A DNA stretch of 6,021 nucleotides from Fimbriimonadia bacterium (GTDB lineage Bacteria; Armatimonadota; Fimbriimonadia; Fimbriimonadales; Fimbriimonadaceae). Where the stretch lies: positions 1-6,021 of the forward strand of contig JALGXY010000174.1 of NCBI GenBank assembly GCA_029824495.1, read 5' to 3'. The notes beneath the pieces were generated by a model. It did no database searches, was not told the DNA's origin, and was given only the letters and a program-made list of their open reading frames with translations. Shown piece after piece: positions 5,262-6,021 of this stretch (position 1 is the stretch's first letter; the number at the start of each line of letters is the position of its first letter). The position numbers were made by a program, and so were the translations under genes.

Positions 5262-6020
5262 TCAATTAGTCCGGCCGGGATAAGCCTTGAGGGCTGCCTC
5301 AAGAACATCCATCGCCTGAGCAAGTTTGTCGCAGTTGAGCACATAGGCGATGCGGACCTCATCCTTTCCTTTGCCTGGCGTAGCGTAAAACCCGCTCGCT
5401 GGCGCCATCATGATCGTCTTGTTGTCTAGATCAAATTCAGAGAGGATCCACTCGCAGAAATCATCAGCCGAATCGACCGGAATCTTGACGGTTGCATAGA
5501 ACGCACCGTCGATCTGCGGGCAGAAGACGCCATCCATCTGCTTCAGCCTCGAGACCATCAAGTCACGTCGCCGAATGTACTCGGCACGCATCTCGTCGCC
5601 GTAGCTGGGCGGGCATTTCAGAGCTCCCACCATGCCAAGCTGACCCAGAGTCGGTGGTGACAGCCGCGCCTGCGCCATTCGGAGGGCAGCTTCGTTGATC
5701 TCCTTGTTCCTCGAAACCAGGAATCCGATTCGCGCCCCACAGAGCGAGTACTTCTTTGAAGCCGAGTCGATCATGATCGCCCGGTCATCGATCCCTTCGA
5801 GTTGCAGGACAGACTTGATCGGCTTGCCCGTGTAGTTGAATTCGCGATAGACCTCATCAGCGATCAGGAACAGATCGTGCTCGATAGCAAGCTGCCGAAG
5901 ACCTTCAAGCTGCTCGTTTGAGTAGACGGTGCCGGTCGGGTTGTTCGGGTTGCAGATCAGCAGAGCTTTGGTCTTTGGCCCGATCTGCTTGGCAAACTCC
6001 TCGACCGAAGGAAGTGCGAA
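5262..6020 (-). CDS. class I/II PLP-dependent aminotransferase, C-terminal part (5' end outside window)
   Basis: About 253 residues are visible up to the stop at 5264-5262. The frame is open to the window edge, so the N-terminal third lies beyond it. Fold-type I aminotransferase landmarks appear in order. These are LLICNPNNPTGTVYS, IADEVYREF (the Asp that contacts the pyridine nitrogen of PLP), and SASKKYSLCGARIGFLVSRN (Lys forming the Schiff base, then the phosphate-binding Arg). Near the C-terminus DEVRIAY holds the Arg that binds the substrate carboxylate. This pattern fits the aspartate/aromatic/broad amino acid aminotransferase group. The SKKYSLCGARIG variant differs from the SKTYAMTGWRIG form of classical aspartate aminotransferases, so substrate cannot be assigned. 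The enzyme should be cytosolic, moving amino groups between amino acids and 2-oxo acids. It is convergent with bL28. Confidence 0.95.
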   Translation of the reverse strand, partial: FALPSVEEFAKQIGPKTKALLICNPNNPTGTVYSNEQLEGLRQLAIEHDLFLIADEVYREFNYTGKPIKSVLQLEGIDDRAIMIDSASKKYSLCGARIGFLVSRNKEINEAALRMAQARLSPPTLGQLGMVGALKCPPSYGDEMRAEYIRRRDLMVSRLKQMDGVFCPQIDGAFYATVKIPVDSADDFCEWILSEFDLDNKTIMMAPASGFYATPGKGKDEVRIAYVLNCDKLAQAMDVLEAALKAYPGRTN

Positions 6021-6021
6021 G

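Overview
The window looks like chromosomal DNA of a moderately GC-rich bacterium. Housekeeping markers are an initiator tRNA-fMet gene, ribosomal protein bL28 and a class I/II aminotransferase. The phylum cannot be fixed from this sequence. The aminotransferase lysine-site wording, the bL28 style and the signal-peptide DUF5694-like protein made me think of Armatimonadota/Fimbriimonadia or Planctomycetota, but this is an impression only.

Layout. Positions 1-226 hold the 3' end of an unrecognised + strand gene that overlaps, by ATGA, a small single-pass membrane protein with a heptad-rich tail (223-615). A well-placed promoter then precedes tRNA-fMet (663-739). Facing the tRNA on the minus strand is a two-gene DNA methylation/repair unit: a C5-cytosine methyltransferase (2269-1220) followed 22 bp later by a Vsr mismatch endonuclease (1197-751). 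No restriction endonuclease gene is visible. Upstream of it on the minus strand is the C-terminal half of a Memo/LigB-fold-like protein (2877-2392), which appears N-terminally truncated.

A + strand gene (3033-3851) encodes a predicted exported DUF5694/TraB-like protein. Its stop codon lies in a small palindrome shared with the stop of a convergent minus-strand gene for a tandem HxlR-type regulator (4385-3843). That regulator is divergent, across only 42 bp, from a VOC/glyoxalase-fold protein (4428-4814). The gap holds overlapping -10 elements and an imperfect dyad, so the regulator probably controls both genes. bL28 (4887-5150) follows with its own promoter and Shine-Dalgarno site and ends at a strong intrinsic terminator. 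A second, unusual long hairpin lies between this terminator and the 3' end of the minus-strand aminotransferase (5262 to beyond 6021).

How the genes fit together: the methyltransferase and Vsr form one functional unit (5-methylcytosine formation and repair of the resulting T:G mismatches). The HxlR and VOC genes form a second, regulator-target unit. The other genes are individually placed. I do not see a clear undescribed multi-gene system. The items most worth a second look are the solitary methyltransferase-Vsr pair, the truncated Memo-like gene, the compact HxlR/VOC control region with a probably leaderless VOC mRNA, and the hairpin carrying a GCGAAGC apex.
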